Source: Diospyros lotus (taxonomy: Eukaryota > Streptophyta > Magnoliopsida > Ericales > Ebenaceae). Taken from it: a stretch of DNA of 64,000 nt. How positions within the stretch are numbered: the stretch's first letter is position 1; every line of letters starts with the position of its first letter. Shown here piece by piece: positions 12,111 through 24,500 of the stretch. A program made the position numbers and the translations under genes. The notes beneath the pieces were generated by a model. That model searched no databases and was not told the origin of the DNA. It saw only the letters and a list, made by a program, of their open reading frames with translations. Location of the stretch: the NCBI RefSeq assembly GCF_014633365.1, contig NC_068350.1, forward strand, positions 1,307,001 through 1,371,000. The letters are read 5' to 3'.

Positions 12111-15100
12111 GCATGCTTGTCTGCATTCATACACAACCACCCATCCACACTTGCATTTGCACTCCATTGTGGCTGCAGTTGGAACTAATTTTCAAAAATT
12201 ATTGCTGTAGATCGAATCCATCTGAATTAAAATGCTTTATGCCAAGATTTCATTTTATTTCCATTTTGTTCCTTTGCTAAACATTTTGTAGCAGTGACAA
12301 CTGAAAAATAGATTCTCTATTTCAGGCCTTGATCGTGCTGGAATATTTGGTCGCACATGGGTCAGAGCGTGTTATAGATGAGATCAGAGAACATGCATAT
12401 CAAATATCAGTAACTTTCGGTTTCTCAAAGCTATTTGGCTCTTACAGTTTTACATGTTTTCTTTCTTGCGCAATGTTGAGGCTGGTTTGGTATGATTTGG
12501 CTTAATTTATTCTGCTACTTACAAGAGTGTTTTCTCTCTTGATAGACGTTGTCCAATTTTCAATATATTGATTCCAGTGGTAGGGATCAGGGAAGCAATG
12601 TCAGAAAGAAATCTCAGTGTCTTGTTGTTCTAGTAAATGATAAAGAAAGAATACAAGAAGTGCGACAGAAGGCTGCTGCTAACCGCGACAAGTAAGTTCG
12701 GTCCCCAACATATAAGGCTTACAATGTTGATCTTTTGCCAGTTTCTTTCTTTCTTTCTTTTTTGGGACATTTGCATTGCCATCACAAACATCAAATGCAC
12801 CATGTGTCAATTTCCAAATAAATGGGCTTCAATGGTGATTCTTTTTAACCTTAAGTATATTAATAAAATAATTTACTATTGTATGTTATTATGTTACAGC
12901 CTGACTAGTGCTTTTTTTGTTGTTCATACTTTCATGCTAAACTACGTTACACCTAACCTGGTGTTTTTGGTTTAGGGTTTCCTTCCTTGAATGTTGTAAA
13001 TAAAGGAATTTTCTTAGAGTGTTTATGTTGGAAGAGAATTGAATGAGTATATAGATGACATTGAAATCATAGATTTGGAGAAACAGATAATAAGGCAAAA
13101 CTGTTTTGAATTTTGCCACGACATATGAGCTCATCATAGCTATGAGATTCAAGAAGTGGATAGCCCTAGGCCACATATAAAAATGCCTATAAACTACCCA
13201 AATGGACTACTTTCTTCTGAGACAGAGGACTGCTAATGTTCTTAAGGATTGTCAAGTTATACCAAGGGAATGTCTAACTAATCGACATGGGCTTATGGTC
13301 CTTACCTTTCCTATCAAAAAATGAAAGAAGAATGATAACAATTGAAGCCTCTAAGAATTAAACGTTAAGAAAACAACCTATTGTCAAGGAAAAAGCGTGT
13401 GAAAGAAGGGATGGTCCTGTAGAAGGGGAGCTAACCAAATGTGGATTGAGTTGACTCAGTTATTCAAAATATGATAAAAAATGGCAGAGGAATGCAGAAG
13501 AAACAACATTAACATATCAAACCTCAATCCTCCTATGTGGAGTTGACTATATGAATTCTAGCTTGCTAATTATTTCTATTTAGTCTTTTCTCTTCTATAA
13601 AGCCCTTATAACTCGTATCATACCTAAGAGTCTCCCACCGAGATTTTCTTAGTCTTTCTCTACCTCTTTTGCTAAAGACTTATTTCATTTCAAGAGCCTT
13701 TGTTGCTCATTCTTCTCACATAAGTGAATCATCTTAATTGTGTTTCATGCATATTACCTTCAATAAGAGCCACTCCAACCTTATCACATCTAGTGACTCC
13801 TGGCATTCTCTTTTTTGTAATTTCTTGATGCAAGAACTATTAATTCATAATTTTCTCTAAATGTTTTTTTTTCGGATCTTTTGATAAACAAAATCTTATT
13901 GAAATCAAAAAAATCTTATTTTACTTATCAAGCAAAAAGAAAAACAGAGTCTTCTATAGATTGGATTCACATTAAAATATTTCTTCAGCAATGTTCTTGA
14001 CCAGGCTGTGTGAACAATAGGTTTCGCAGTGCATCATTGGGTGGTATGTATAGGCCAAGTTCATATTACAGTACAGGAGGCTATGGTGACCGATATGATG
14101 ATGATCGTTATGGAGGTCGTCACGGGTACAGAGATGATGACTGGAATGGTTATGGGAGAGAAAGAGAACGGGGCTACAGGGATGATGACCACTATGGTAG
14201 ATATGGGGAGTCATATGGTCATGATGGAGATCGCTATGGTAGAGATTCTGGTGAACGCTACAGCAGAGATGGTTACCGGGAGGATGATTACTGGGGAAGA
14301 AGTCAAAGCAGCGACGATTACCGGCATGGATCAATTAGGAGTTGTGACAAAGAAAGGGACCGTGCTTATGAAGATGATGGTAAAAATTCACTTAGGTATG
14401 TGGAAGTATTACAAACTTGTTAGTGGTTTATTGGTCAACAGTTGTATATTATTCATCAGATCCTGCAATATCCTATGGTTGAATTATTTATTTTAATGAG
14501 ATAGAAAGTCATTACATGAAACAGATTAAGTAGCAGTGTTTCTTGACAAAGATAGGATACTGAAAAAACAAGGAAGTTTATCCTATGGATGTGCTGGTGC
14601 CTGGCCTAATGACGAAGTTTATATTTTTTTTCATGTAAATCATCTGTACTATGCCAAAGATAGGACCTTTTGCTACAAGCCATTTTAACTCCATCCTTTT
14701 CTTGTAGCAGAGGAAATGGCACCAGAGCTGATGAGCATTCTCAAGATGCAAGGTGACTAGAATTTTCCTGTCTTGAGACAGAGACATTTGATTTTATTTG
14801 ATAATTGTGGTATAAATTTTTTTTTTTCGCTTTAATGGTAGCAGTTTTTACATTCAGAAATGTATCTCTTCCTTCTACCAGTTCTTCAGGCAGGCGACAT
14901 GAATGGAAACTTTCGGAACAAAATCTTGGTGCTCCTCCTAGTTATGAAGAAGCTGTGGGTGAGGCTCAGTACCCTGTTCATGTTGAAAGGTAATATTGTT
15001 GTCGTATTGTCCTGCATTTCAAACTATGTTTGGTATACTTTAGTTGTTATTAACTATGTCGTTAAAAGGAAAGGAGAAACTTCAGCAGCATCTCCTCCCA

Positions 15101-18100
15101 AAATGTCTCCTCCTACAAGCACTAGCCCGAGCCATGCAAGCTTTGCACCCAGCACATCTGCAGCACCTGCTTCTGCTGCTGCTTTTGCTTCTCCAAAAAA
15201 GGAAGCTGATGGTTTTAATGACTTTGATCCACAAAGCCGATTTTCAGGTGCATATCTTTTCTGATTCAGTTTTGTCCAATCCTGCTATTCTAGTAATGTC
15301 AATACCTTTACCTTGTTACTTTTGTGTAGTACAGACTTTGTTCTACTACGCCAATGTCTTTTTCATATGGAGAAAGTGTGTGATAAGTTTAGTAGAGATT
15401 TGATATGATGGATTAAAAAAAAAAGAAAAGAAAAAAGAAAGAAAAGTTATCACAAGTTGGTATACTGAAGTGGCTCAAGATATGTATTATTGAACCTTGA
15501 CAATGGAGAGGACACTTGTAGGAGACACCAGGAGCAATTTCCATTTTTAAGACTTTTATGTTTTTGTATTAGTATGGATGATTTGATTAGGCATGTACAG
15601 GTGACCTATTATTGAGTCTACTATTTGATTATGATATTATTTTTGTGGATGGCAATTATAGAGAAAACGCTGAGCTAGAAGGTGCAAGAGTAGTTATAAA
15701 GTCGGGAAGTTATAATGTAAGTAAAACCAAAGCAATAATTGTAGAATAAAACTTAGTTATCAAAATATAAAATTAAAAAAAATGCAACTTCATTAAAATC
15801 AGAATGGAAATGAGGGAAAGGTCCATGTTAAAGGCCAATTATTATGATTGTCAACAATCTGAGTACCTAGATTCAATCATACAACAAGATGGAGAGATTT
15901 GTATGGATGTGACTTGAAGAACTAAGCAAAATGAACTAAAAAGAGATGTTTTTGGTGTTGTACATGACCAATGAATGCATACAAGATTAAAAGAAAACTT
16001 TTAGACAACTATAGGATCAATGTGGTCAGTGGTACATAGTGTTGGTCAATTAGGAAACATTTTAGAAATTAAGGTTAGTTGAAATGAAGATACCATGGTG
16101 GATCTAGTAAAATTAGGAGAGACATGGTTATAAATAAATGAATATGGAAAATGATAGAGGTACCACTTGCTCTAGATAAAATATGACAAGATTAATTGAA
16201 TGCTTTTGGCTTATTCAATGGAGAGAATAGATGTACTGATAAGGAAAAGTGGCATTATCTCTATTGAGAGTAATGTTTGCAAGCAAGAAAGACCATAACT
16301 AATTTGGACTGAGAAAATAAAGAAAAATATGATACACTTGAGGACCAACTGAAATTATGGCTTTTCATAGCACAGAATGGCAAAGAGGATCTGTTTTGCT
16401 CACTCCAAGTAGTTGAGAACAAGGATTACTTGAGTTGAATTTTGAATTAAGCATTTGCTCTACCTGATTGGGTTTAGCATGTCAATATTTGTCCAAAGCC
16501 ACTCTTTTACGTGCTGTAATTGATATTGTGTGTGTTGATTTTTTCCAGTACATGTCTAATTGTTCCTATTGATTTTATTTGTTGAAACATGCTACTGCAT
16601 TGGACTGGCAGCATAAGCAAGCATGTTGGAAACTTGCTTGATGCTCCTCCAAATGTCCAGGAAGACGAGTTGTATTTGGCATAGGTATGGTTAGATTCAC
16701 TAGGGTGTTGCAAGCACCTTCTTGATGGAAATAGACCCAATTTGTAAGTTCCCTGAGTATGTATTACTGTTTCTCATCTAACATAGTTTAAGCTGGATTC
16801 ATGGTGCTTATCTATGTGTCTAGAAGGGCAGGTTACTTATCAGGGGGAAAAAGGGGAACTGCAATTTATGGTTGATGCATCTACAGTTAGATTTGCTAGA
16901 GATTCCAGCATGCTTTTTCTCAATCAAACACAATTTTGAATACACCAGATTTTTAGTGCACAAGATGCTTTGACAATATGCTGCATGCATTGATTTTTTC
17001 TCTTTTTTTTATCTGATGAGATTAGAGAAATACTGAAATGTAATTGTCTTTTAATTTAGTACAGTGCTTGATGCAAATGGTGTTGAAGTTCACTTTGTGT
17101 GAATGGATGAATCTGTTGTATGGACATGTGATAGGGATATTTTTATAGGTTTCCTGTTTTGGTTTTAGAGATTATATTAAATTAGGTTTTATCTTGCTAT
17201 CTTATCTTGTTTATTTTAGGCTGGTTTATCTTTCCATCTTTATTTCTCAGCTTTACTTATTTCTTAGGCTTCTTCTAAAGCTTCTGCTGCTTCTTCTCTT
17301 CTTCTTCCCCTACCTTCTCCATTCTTTTTGAGTGTTATGCATCAACGTGTGTAACAGCAAGTATCAATAGTTCCAATTTGTCTGTGTACAGTAAGACTGA
17401 GTTTAACCATTTTGGTCTCTGGCACCAAAACCCTGTAACAAACTTGCAATGGGATGAATGATGCTAATTGACAATGTGAGCTCAATAAAGTATTGGGATG
17501 TGTTCGTGATTATTCTACAATTAGATTCAATTTGTTAATGGACAAATTCCATGTGTGCGCTTCTGGATCAGCCAGCCTATTGGTGATTATGTTTTCTCCA
17601 CACAGATTGTGGGTATGAGTGCTGTGACTCATTACCTCTCTATTATGTATTATCTGAGGAAAATTGATTTCACATGCAGATTTGAGTTTTTCTACAGTTA
17701 AGGATTGGAATCTGGTTGGAAAAATTAACATGTGGCAACTCATGTGCTTCCAGCTTGGAGCCATTTTCAATTTAAAGACTAGTTATCAATTTGATATATA
17801 AAAAAGATGAAAACCTGTGCTTGATTTTATTTATTTATTTGTACATTAAGCTGTACTTCTCTTGTTTAGCTGCATGTTTAATATTATTCTCTTCCTTAGC
17901 TGTACATTTAATCTTGTTGTTAAGCTTTAGCTAATTACATTTGTGACAAATCTGTTCCCTTTTCTATTTGTAGTAGCCAAAAAGGCTTTCTTGCATGTGA
18001 ATTTATTTGTCTAGCTTCTTGAGGCGGATGTTGCTGTGAAATAAAAAGTGATCACATTTATACTTGGTCCATGGTTATTTCATGCAAATAAGCACTTCAC

Positions 18101-20368
18101 GATATATTGGGTCATAGATTGTTTTCATTTATGTTACACTGCAGAGGCCATTCTTGTTAATGTATTTTACCTGTATGATCTTTTGGTTTACCAAGCTAAT
18201 GACTCCAAACCTCTGCACATGAGTGCAACAAATTGTCCTTGGCAAATTCATGATTGAAGGCACGCCAAAATTGAAGATGCTACTTTTGCTTTTTGCGCAA
18301 CTACAATATTTATTGATTCTCACTTTTTCCTCTTTGATCAGCTCCCGCAGCTACTGCAAATGGTGCAGAAGTGGACTTGCTTGGCTCTTTGTCAGAGCCT
18401 TTTTCCTCCGACCAATTGGCAATTGTGCCAGTTGCAAGTGGACCTACAGCCTCGGATGTGAATTCATCAGCAGCAGACATCAGCAATGGGTCTACATTTG
18501 CAGCCACAGCAACAGGATCCCCTGTTACAAATCAGGTAGATCTGTAGCAACATTCTATTTGCTTTCTGTATTATTATTATTGATTTTTGGAATAGCATTG
18601 ATGAACTAAATCAGCCTAGGAGCTTTGTATCTTTCTGAACATCAAAAGAATTTCAATGGATACTAGCTTGACATATTGTGCTGCATGATGTTAATTGGTC
18701 ATATTATTGCATCCACAAAATTCTGACTCTTTCCAGATTTCTTTCTCATTTTTATTTTGGGTTATTGCCAACAAAAAAAAATTTCTGGCTAATTAATGAT
18801 TTGGATTTCTCCAAATTATATAACTACATATTTTGAAGATGAATTTAAAAACTATTTCTTAACATCTTTTTTTCTGATCCTCTTGTGTACTTATTTGCTT
18901 GGTTAAGTTTCTTCTGGTGCAGCCTTTTGAAGATCCATTTGGTGATGGTCCTTTTAGAGCTCTCTCTGCTATAGATGGTGACCCAGCTCAATCGCCTAGT
19001 AATGCTTCCTTCCATCCTAGCACCAACCAAAGATCTGAACTGCCTCAACCAATTGCTCAAACTCTCTCTAGCCAGAATACTGATATTTTAGCAGATATTT
19101 TGCCACCGTCTGGATCTTCACATCTTGTGGCTTCAGAGACAGGTTTTCCAACTCAGGATGGCCAACCCACATCATTCTCAGGTTTTCCAGCGCAGGCACC
19201 CCAACCTGCACCAATGACTGTTTGTGCTGCTCAAGCCAGCCAACCTGCACCGCAGATGAACTTCCCATCTCTAACTGGCCAACCTACAACGCATTCTGAT
19301 TTTCCAGCTCAAATTGGCGATCAATCAGAGACTGATTTTTTGGCTCAAGCTGGCCACCCGGCAACATCACTGACTGGCTATTTGGGCCAAGCCAACCAGC
19401 CTGCACCACTGACAGCCTTTTCAGCTCAAACAAGTCAACCGGGATCCCTAACAGGTTTTCCTGGACAGTCAAGTCCTCATTTTTATGGGAACTTCCTCCA
19501 ACAGCAAGGATCTACAGCTTCGCACTTTGCATATCAAAACAATGGCGGATCAACCACACAATACCATACTGCAAACTTCCTTCCCCTAACAAGTCCTGCT
19601 GCACCCATCGCTTCTCAAATGGCTCCTCAAACTCCAGTTGGACCACCAACACAAAATAACGCCATGAGCTATCAGCCCCTTCTTCCGCCTTCAACAGGAT
19701 CATTGGTTACAGTTCCTCAACCAGCCAAGGAAAAGTTTGAACCCAAGTCTGCAGTTTGGGCAGATACCCTGAACCGAGGGCTAGTCAACTTGAATATATC
19801 TGGCCGTGAGTTCCTATAGTTTTGAGCTTGGACTTCATTCACGGATGCTTTTTAATTGGACTTCATTCACGGATGCTTTTTAATTTGTCTTTGTGTAACT
19901 GAAAGATAACTCTTTAACTTTTCTCCATATGCAGCTAAAACAAATCCACTGGCAGATATTGGAGTTGATTTTGAAGCAATGAACCGTAAGGAAAAGAGGA
20001 TGGAGAAACCTACAACAGCTACTGTGACATCAACTGTTACCATGGGCAAAGCTATGGGATCTGGTTCTGGGATAGGCCGAGCTGGTGCTGGTGCCCTTAG
20101 GCCGCCACCAAACCCCATGATGGGTCCTGGCATTGGTATGGGAGGCTATGGAGGAGTGAATCAACCAATGGGTACGGGCATGGGTATGGGCTTGGGCATG
20201 GGCATGGGTATGGGCATGGGCATGGGAATGAATATGGGTATTGAGCAAGGATCTCAAATGCCACCATATGGGTTTCCTCCTGGATCCGCCATGCCCGGTG
20301 GATACAATCCAACGATGGGGAGTAGTAGTTTTGCTTCCCAACAACCGTTTGGTGGTGGATACCGATGA
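10758..20368 (+). CDS. clathrin interactor, EPSIN2/3 type (896 aa, 13 coding exons)
   Basis: Coding exons by splice sites and frame: 10758-10792, 10945-10996, 11775-11854, 11937-12015, 12326-12409, 12546-12691, 14021-14395, 14711-14752, 14882-14989, 15069-15247, 18342-18535, 18923-19805, 19935-20368; all phases join and give 896 codons plus TGA. Residues 1-158 are an ENTH domain ([20 protein letters not shown], then [20 protein letters not shown]). Next come an Arg/Asp/Tyr-rich stretch (about 159-283), the APPSYEEAV motif, a DPF motif (EDPFGD, near 460), a Gln/Pro repeat (531-648) and a Gly/Met-rich end finishing GGYR. Plant epsins bind phosphoinositides, clathrin and adaptors at the Golgi or plasma membrane and move vacuolar cargo; that role is inferred. 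Domain order and length match Arabidopsis EPSIN2. Odd points: a weak donor (GTCGGC) at 12016, two in-frame acceptors for exon 9 (four residues apart), and a 3.1-kb intron (15248-18341). Confidence 0.93.
11553..11658 (+). repeat. 26-bp direct repeat in epsin intron
   Basis: CAGCTGGATTATTTTCTGAT with its extension (11553-11578) recurs at 11633-11658 with one difference, separated by 54 bp. It lies in the intron before the third coding exon. Confidence 0.8.
12057..12110 (+). repeat. (CT)n(AT)n microsatellite
   Basis: About 26 bases of CT followed by about 25 of AT, starting only some 40 bp after the weak splice donor at 12016. Likely length-polymorphic. Confidence 0.95.
13495..13830 (-). mobile_element. 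5'-truncated RTE-like LINE fragment
   Basis: On the minus strand the sequence runs through a decayed end of a LINE reading frame (GATAAGGTTGGAGTGG onward) into a tail close to ATAGTCAACTCCACATAGGAGG and TTGATATGTTAATGTTG. This matches the 3' end of the long LINE at about 61280-61340. It sits antisense in the seventh intron of the epsin coding region. Confidence 0.65.
15655..16340 (+). mobile_element. highly decayed LINE fragment in epsin intron
   Basis: Frames broken by many stops show traces of the LINE reverse-transcriptase C-terminal part: an [17 protein letters not shown] stretch near 15860-15900, followed by a threonine-type DVT, comparable with FRYLGLVI...DREIQDVT in the LINE at 58240-61340. 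Borders are approximate. It contributes to the unusual length of this 3.1-kb intron. Confidence 0.55.
19139..19489 (+). repeat. 39-bp coding repeat (13 residues, about nine units) in epsin
   Basis: In the large penultimate exon a 13-residue unit close to T-G-F-P-A-Q-x-x-Q-P-A-P-x recurs about nine times (residues about 531-648). Examples are [26 protein letters not shown] and [13 protein letters not shown]. Units differ at many positions, so the array is old, with one unit shortened. The Gln/Pro content is typical of disordered epsin tails; the regular period is the notable part. Confidence 0.85.
19830..19885 (+). repeat. exact 28-bp tandem duplication in the last epsin intron
   Basis: GGACTTCATTCACGGATGCT plus eight bases occurs at 19830-19857 and again, identical, at 19858-19885. 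It begins 24 bp after the splice donor. The perfect identity suggests a recent slippage event. Confidence 0.95.
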
Positions 20369-20811
20369 GGTTGAGCGAGCAACCATGCATCGAGATCAGA
20401 AAAGCTTTCGAGCAGTCGATGATGTAAAAATGGGCATGGGAAGCAGACCCGGAGTTGCTCTTAAATCTGTCACTGAATTCTTGGTCCTGCTGTTGATGTT
20501 TGAATTTTGTTTCATTTTATCTCATTCAATATTTATCAGTTTTTGAGTTTCTGGAATCTGCTTGTAGAGATGTATTTGTCACTCATTGGAAGTTTCTCTT
20601 AGTTGCAGACCAGACACCCTATTGTTTATGTCTTTTGGGTCGTAAGAGTTGTTGCAGATGCGCTGCTGCTTGTCTTGGGTGGTGAAGACTGAATCAGAAA
20701 AAGCTCTATACACAGGGGATCGCCTCTCTCAGGTGTCTCTTCCCTTCACTATCCATTCATTTTATTGTCATTTGTAAGAATTTGATTGTGTGCCCCATTC
20801 TTGCTGAAAGC

Positions 20812-20817
20812 AATAAA
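20812..20817 (+). terminator. polyadenylation signal AATAAA of the epsin gene
   Basis: AATAAA lies about 440 bp after the TGA stop, preceded by T-rich sequence, and is the first canonical signal downstream. Confidence 0.5.
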
Positions 20818-21065
20818 AAATTGATAATTCATTCTTCTTGGGCTTCAATGTGCTTTCTCTCTGTTTCAATCGACGAGTTGATACTTGTAAACGTATTGCG
20901 TATGCATGATATAGAAATACCATGAAGAGTTCTGAGAACACATTAGAGAGACTTTGTGAGAACATTTGTGGAGTTTTCGCAAGGTTCTTCCTTTGTGACT
21001 GAAAAGTCACGGGCTTAAGTTGTTGAAATTTGTTTTTCTCCAAAATAAGGATAAATTGTGTCAAA

Positions 21066-21540
21066 AAGGTTAATCTCTACACCTTTACAAAATAGAAAGC
21101 TTTGTGCTCGAAAAATGCCATTTTTATTAGGTTTAACGTTTTTAAGTTATGATTTCTTATTTTAAGTTTAAAATTTAAGAATTATGATTCTAATGTAGTT
21201 CTTTATAAATTTCATGATTGTAGAACGCCAATTAAATCATAATAATTATATATATTGAGAGTCACCAATACATGTTAAATCAATGAAAGATTGCATTTTG
21301 TTTTTTGTTATTTGAAAAAATATTCAATTCAATTATGATATCCAATTATTGTACTATTGTAGTATTATCAAATAATTATCTGTTATCATGTATATAGATC
21401 TTAAATAAATAACAATAGCAATGAATAGGAGAAAATATCTGGTATCTAACTAAATTTGTCCTAATATTGATGGATAGGAGAAAATGATCAATACAAAAAA
21501 TGGAGAAAATGTTCAATAAAACAATGATATTACAGGCAAG
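21066..21540. other. AT-rich spacer between convergent epsin and CslG genes
   Basis: No gene recognised. The two genes are convergent, and their stop codons are about 1.2 kb apart. The right part presumably includes the 3' untranslated region of the CslG gene. Confidence 0.5.
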
Positions 21541-21556
21541 CCAATGCCCCAAGGTC

Positions 21557-24500
21557 TCAGGTGCTTAGTGCAAGGGAAGCTGCTTTATAAAGAACCCAAG
21601 CAAGAACCACGGAAATGACGGTGGTCTTGGGGGGCATTCTCCCTTTATCAGTCCTCAACACCATGGCTTCATAAACAGGCCAGCAATTCACCACCACGAA
21701 ACCAGCTATGAACATCTGTCCAAACAAGCCCTCCATCTTCTCCCCCCTCAGAGCCTCCACTACCCCTCCAAGCAAAGCTGCTAAGTTGATCAGAGCAGCC
21801 ACGGCCAGGGACACAAGCATGGGGGAATGTTCTCCAAACTCAAACCTCCCTTCTTCATACCTCTTGCCTTGCTCCCCCGCTTCCTCTGCTTTGCTGGTCA
21901 CATTGAACCCATGGCTGCCCATGCCCAACAGCTTGGATGCAAACTCTGTTAAGGCAAATAAGTAGGCTGTCACCCCTTTTATCATCCACATCCTCTGTTC
22001 ATTCCACCACCGCCGGAGCGTTCCCCGGCCTACCACGAAGTCTAGACAATCTTGGCCGTACGCGACGAGAGCTAGGGAAGCGTACACCATGAACCACTTA
22101 TCCGAGACCTGTAACACGCAATTTGCAGTACTAATAACATCAGTTTAGTAAAGTAGAACTGAGGTGAGCCAGCTTATTTCCTATACACTCAAGGAAAGGC
22201 ATGCATTGATGAGCTTAGAAGATGCGTACGTACCTTGGGGAAGATGGAGATTCCATTGAGGAGTGTGAGCTGAGGGAGGAAAGCATAAATGGTGACTGGA
22301 ATGCAAGGAATTCCCCAGAATGCGTGGTGTGCATAACAAAGGCCCATTATGAGGCCCAACCCGCGGATGCCGAAAGTTAATGGGCTGTATTTGGACAAAC
22401 CCACCTCAAGGAGGCCCAAGGACCATCTCATGGTCTGGTTCAGCACATCATTGAGAGTTATTGGAACTGCCCCTAAAAATGCAGGCCTGTTAGGGTGACA
22501 AAACAGAGACTTCCAGCCCTCACAGTGTAGCCGGTAGCCGGTGAAAAAGTCCTCTACCAGGCATCCATATCTGAACCCCATCTGCAGAATTAAACCCATT
22601 CAAAGGTTTCACCTAACAGTGTTTCAGAAGCTTGTAAACATGTTGGTCTCAGAAAAGCTTACCTTGGAACCCCAGCTGGTGTTGCTTTCATAGTTCGAGT
22701 CGGCTACTTGGTGGGCTAACTCCAATACTGATTGGGCCCGAATGGGCTTGGTGACTGCATGGTCTGGCCGCAACTCGGGCTTCTCAGGTGTGATGAAAGA
22801 TGATGGGCCTCCGAAGAAAACCCGGCGGGAGAAAAAGGCTCCCGTCCCCACGTAAATTGGGCCTACAAGCCCATCCATCCCTGGTGGATTGATTTGGAAG
22901 ATGCGTTTAAGGTCACTTGCATAAATATCATCCTCATTGAGTCCAGCAAAACGCTGAGGAAACTGAATGTACCCTAATTTGGGCGTAAGTTTAGGGTCAG
23001 AGAAGTAGCAAAGGGCTCGACGAGCAATTTGAGGATCGTTAGAGTACATGTCACAATCTAGAGTCAAGATTATAGGCGCGTTGGTCATGATAGCTGATAC
23101 CCGAAGCTTCAAAACATTATACAAATTAAGTATGGTTAGGAAAACATAAAAGAACGCAAATTACAAACATCTGCATAAATTTTTTAGAGGAAAGCCAGCT
23201 ATAGTTGTCCATCACCTTTATCTAATCAAAGAAAAAAGATCAAGCTATGAAAATGATCAAGCGGATCTATCTTTGAAAGCCTATATGGGTAAGCATGATA
23301 TGGGGAGACCAAATTCATTTGTAAATAGGTCAAAATGATCAAAATATAAGTGTATTCTAGTCACTTTAGTATATCAACGGATGAATTTGCCCCTCATTTC
23401 GAACTGAATATCTTTGTTCTAAAATACGGGTAAAATTAATAAATAGTCACTGAACTTTAAAGTTGTAATTATTTGCTCACTCAACTTTAAATTGTAACCA
23501 TTTACTCACTCAACTTTATTTATCGTTAACCATCCATCACTCGTTATAACTCCGTTAAATATTATAAACGGAAAATACTAACGGAATCTAACGTGACTAA
23601 CAGAATCTGACGTGGCAAAAGTAAATTTAACAAACACTCACTGAACTTTAAAAATGTAACTAATTACTCACTGAATTTTGCTCAACGTTAACCATCTATC
23701 ACCCGTTACATCACCGTTTGCTCTTGAAAAACACCCGTTACATCACCGTTTTATCTTGAAAAATATTAAAATTTTTTTATATACAGTTAAGATTACTTAC
23801 TTTTCAAACCAAAAGTCAAAAACTAAACTAATAATTTAAATTAAAAAAATTATTGATACAAATCAAAAGTAAAAAAAAAATCTATTTAAATTTTTTTACC
23901 TTCATTACGAATAATGAAATTCACAAAAAAAAATATTCAATAATGAGACCAAAAGTCAAAAACTAATTACAAAAATCGTATTTCTTCTATACAAAAAAAA
24001 TGCATATGATATCATTTTCTTAGAAATACGATTTTTGTAATTAGTTTTTGGCTATTAGTCTCATTATTGAATATTTTTTTTTGTGAATTTCGTTGTTCGT
24101 AATGGAGATAAAAAAAATTTAAATAGATTTTTTGTTTACTTTTGATTTGCATCAGTAATTTTTTTAATTTAAATTATTAATTTAATTTTTAACTTTTGGT
24201 TTGAAAAGTAAGTGATCTTAAAAACATATAAAAAGTTTTTAATATGTTTCAAGATAAAACGATGATGTAACGGGTGTTTTTCAATATCAAACGGTGATGT
24301 AACGTGGTAATTGATGGTTAACATTGAGCAAAGTTCAGTGAGTAATTAGTTACATTTTTAAAGTTCAGTGAGTGTTTGTTAAATTTATTTTTGCTACGTT
24401 AGATTCCGTTAGCCACGTCAGATTCTATTAGTATTTTTCGTTTATAATATTTAACGGAGTTATAATGAGTAATGGATGGTTAACAATGAGTAAAGTTGAG

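Noticed and set aside
14029..14496. Alternative plus-strand frame of 155 codons in epsin exon 7
   Set aside because: The neighbouring frame keeps phase with upstream and downstream exons and gives the expected Arg/Asp/Tyr-rich epsin sequence.
20030..20390. Minus-strand frames over the last epsin exon
   Set aside because: Shadows of the Gly/Met-rich coding repeat; the plus-strand frame is joined to the conserved exons.
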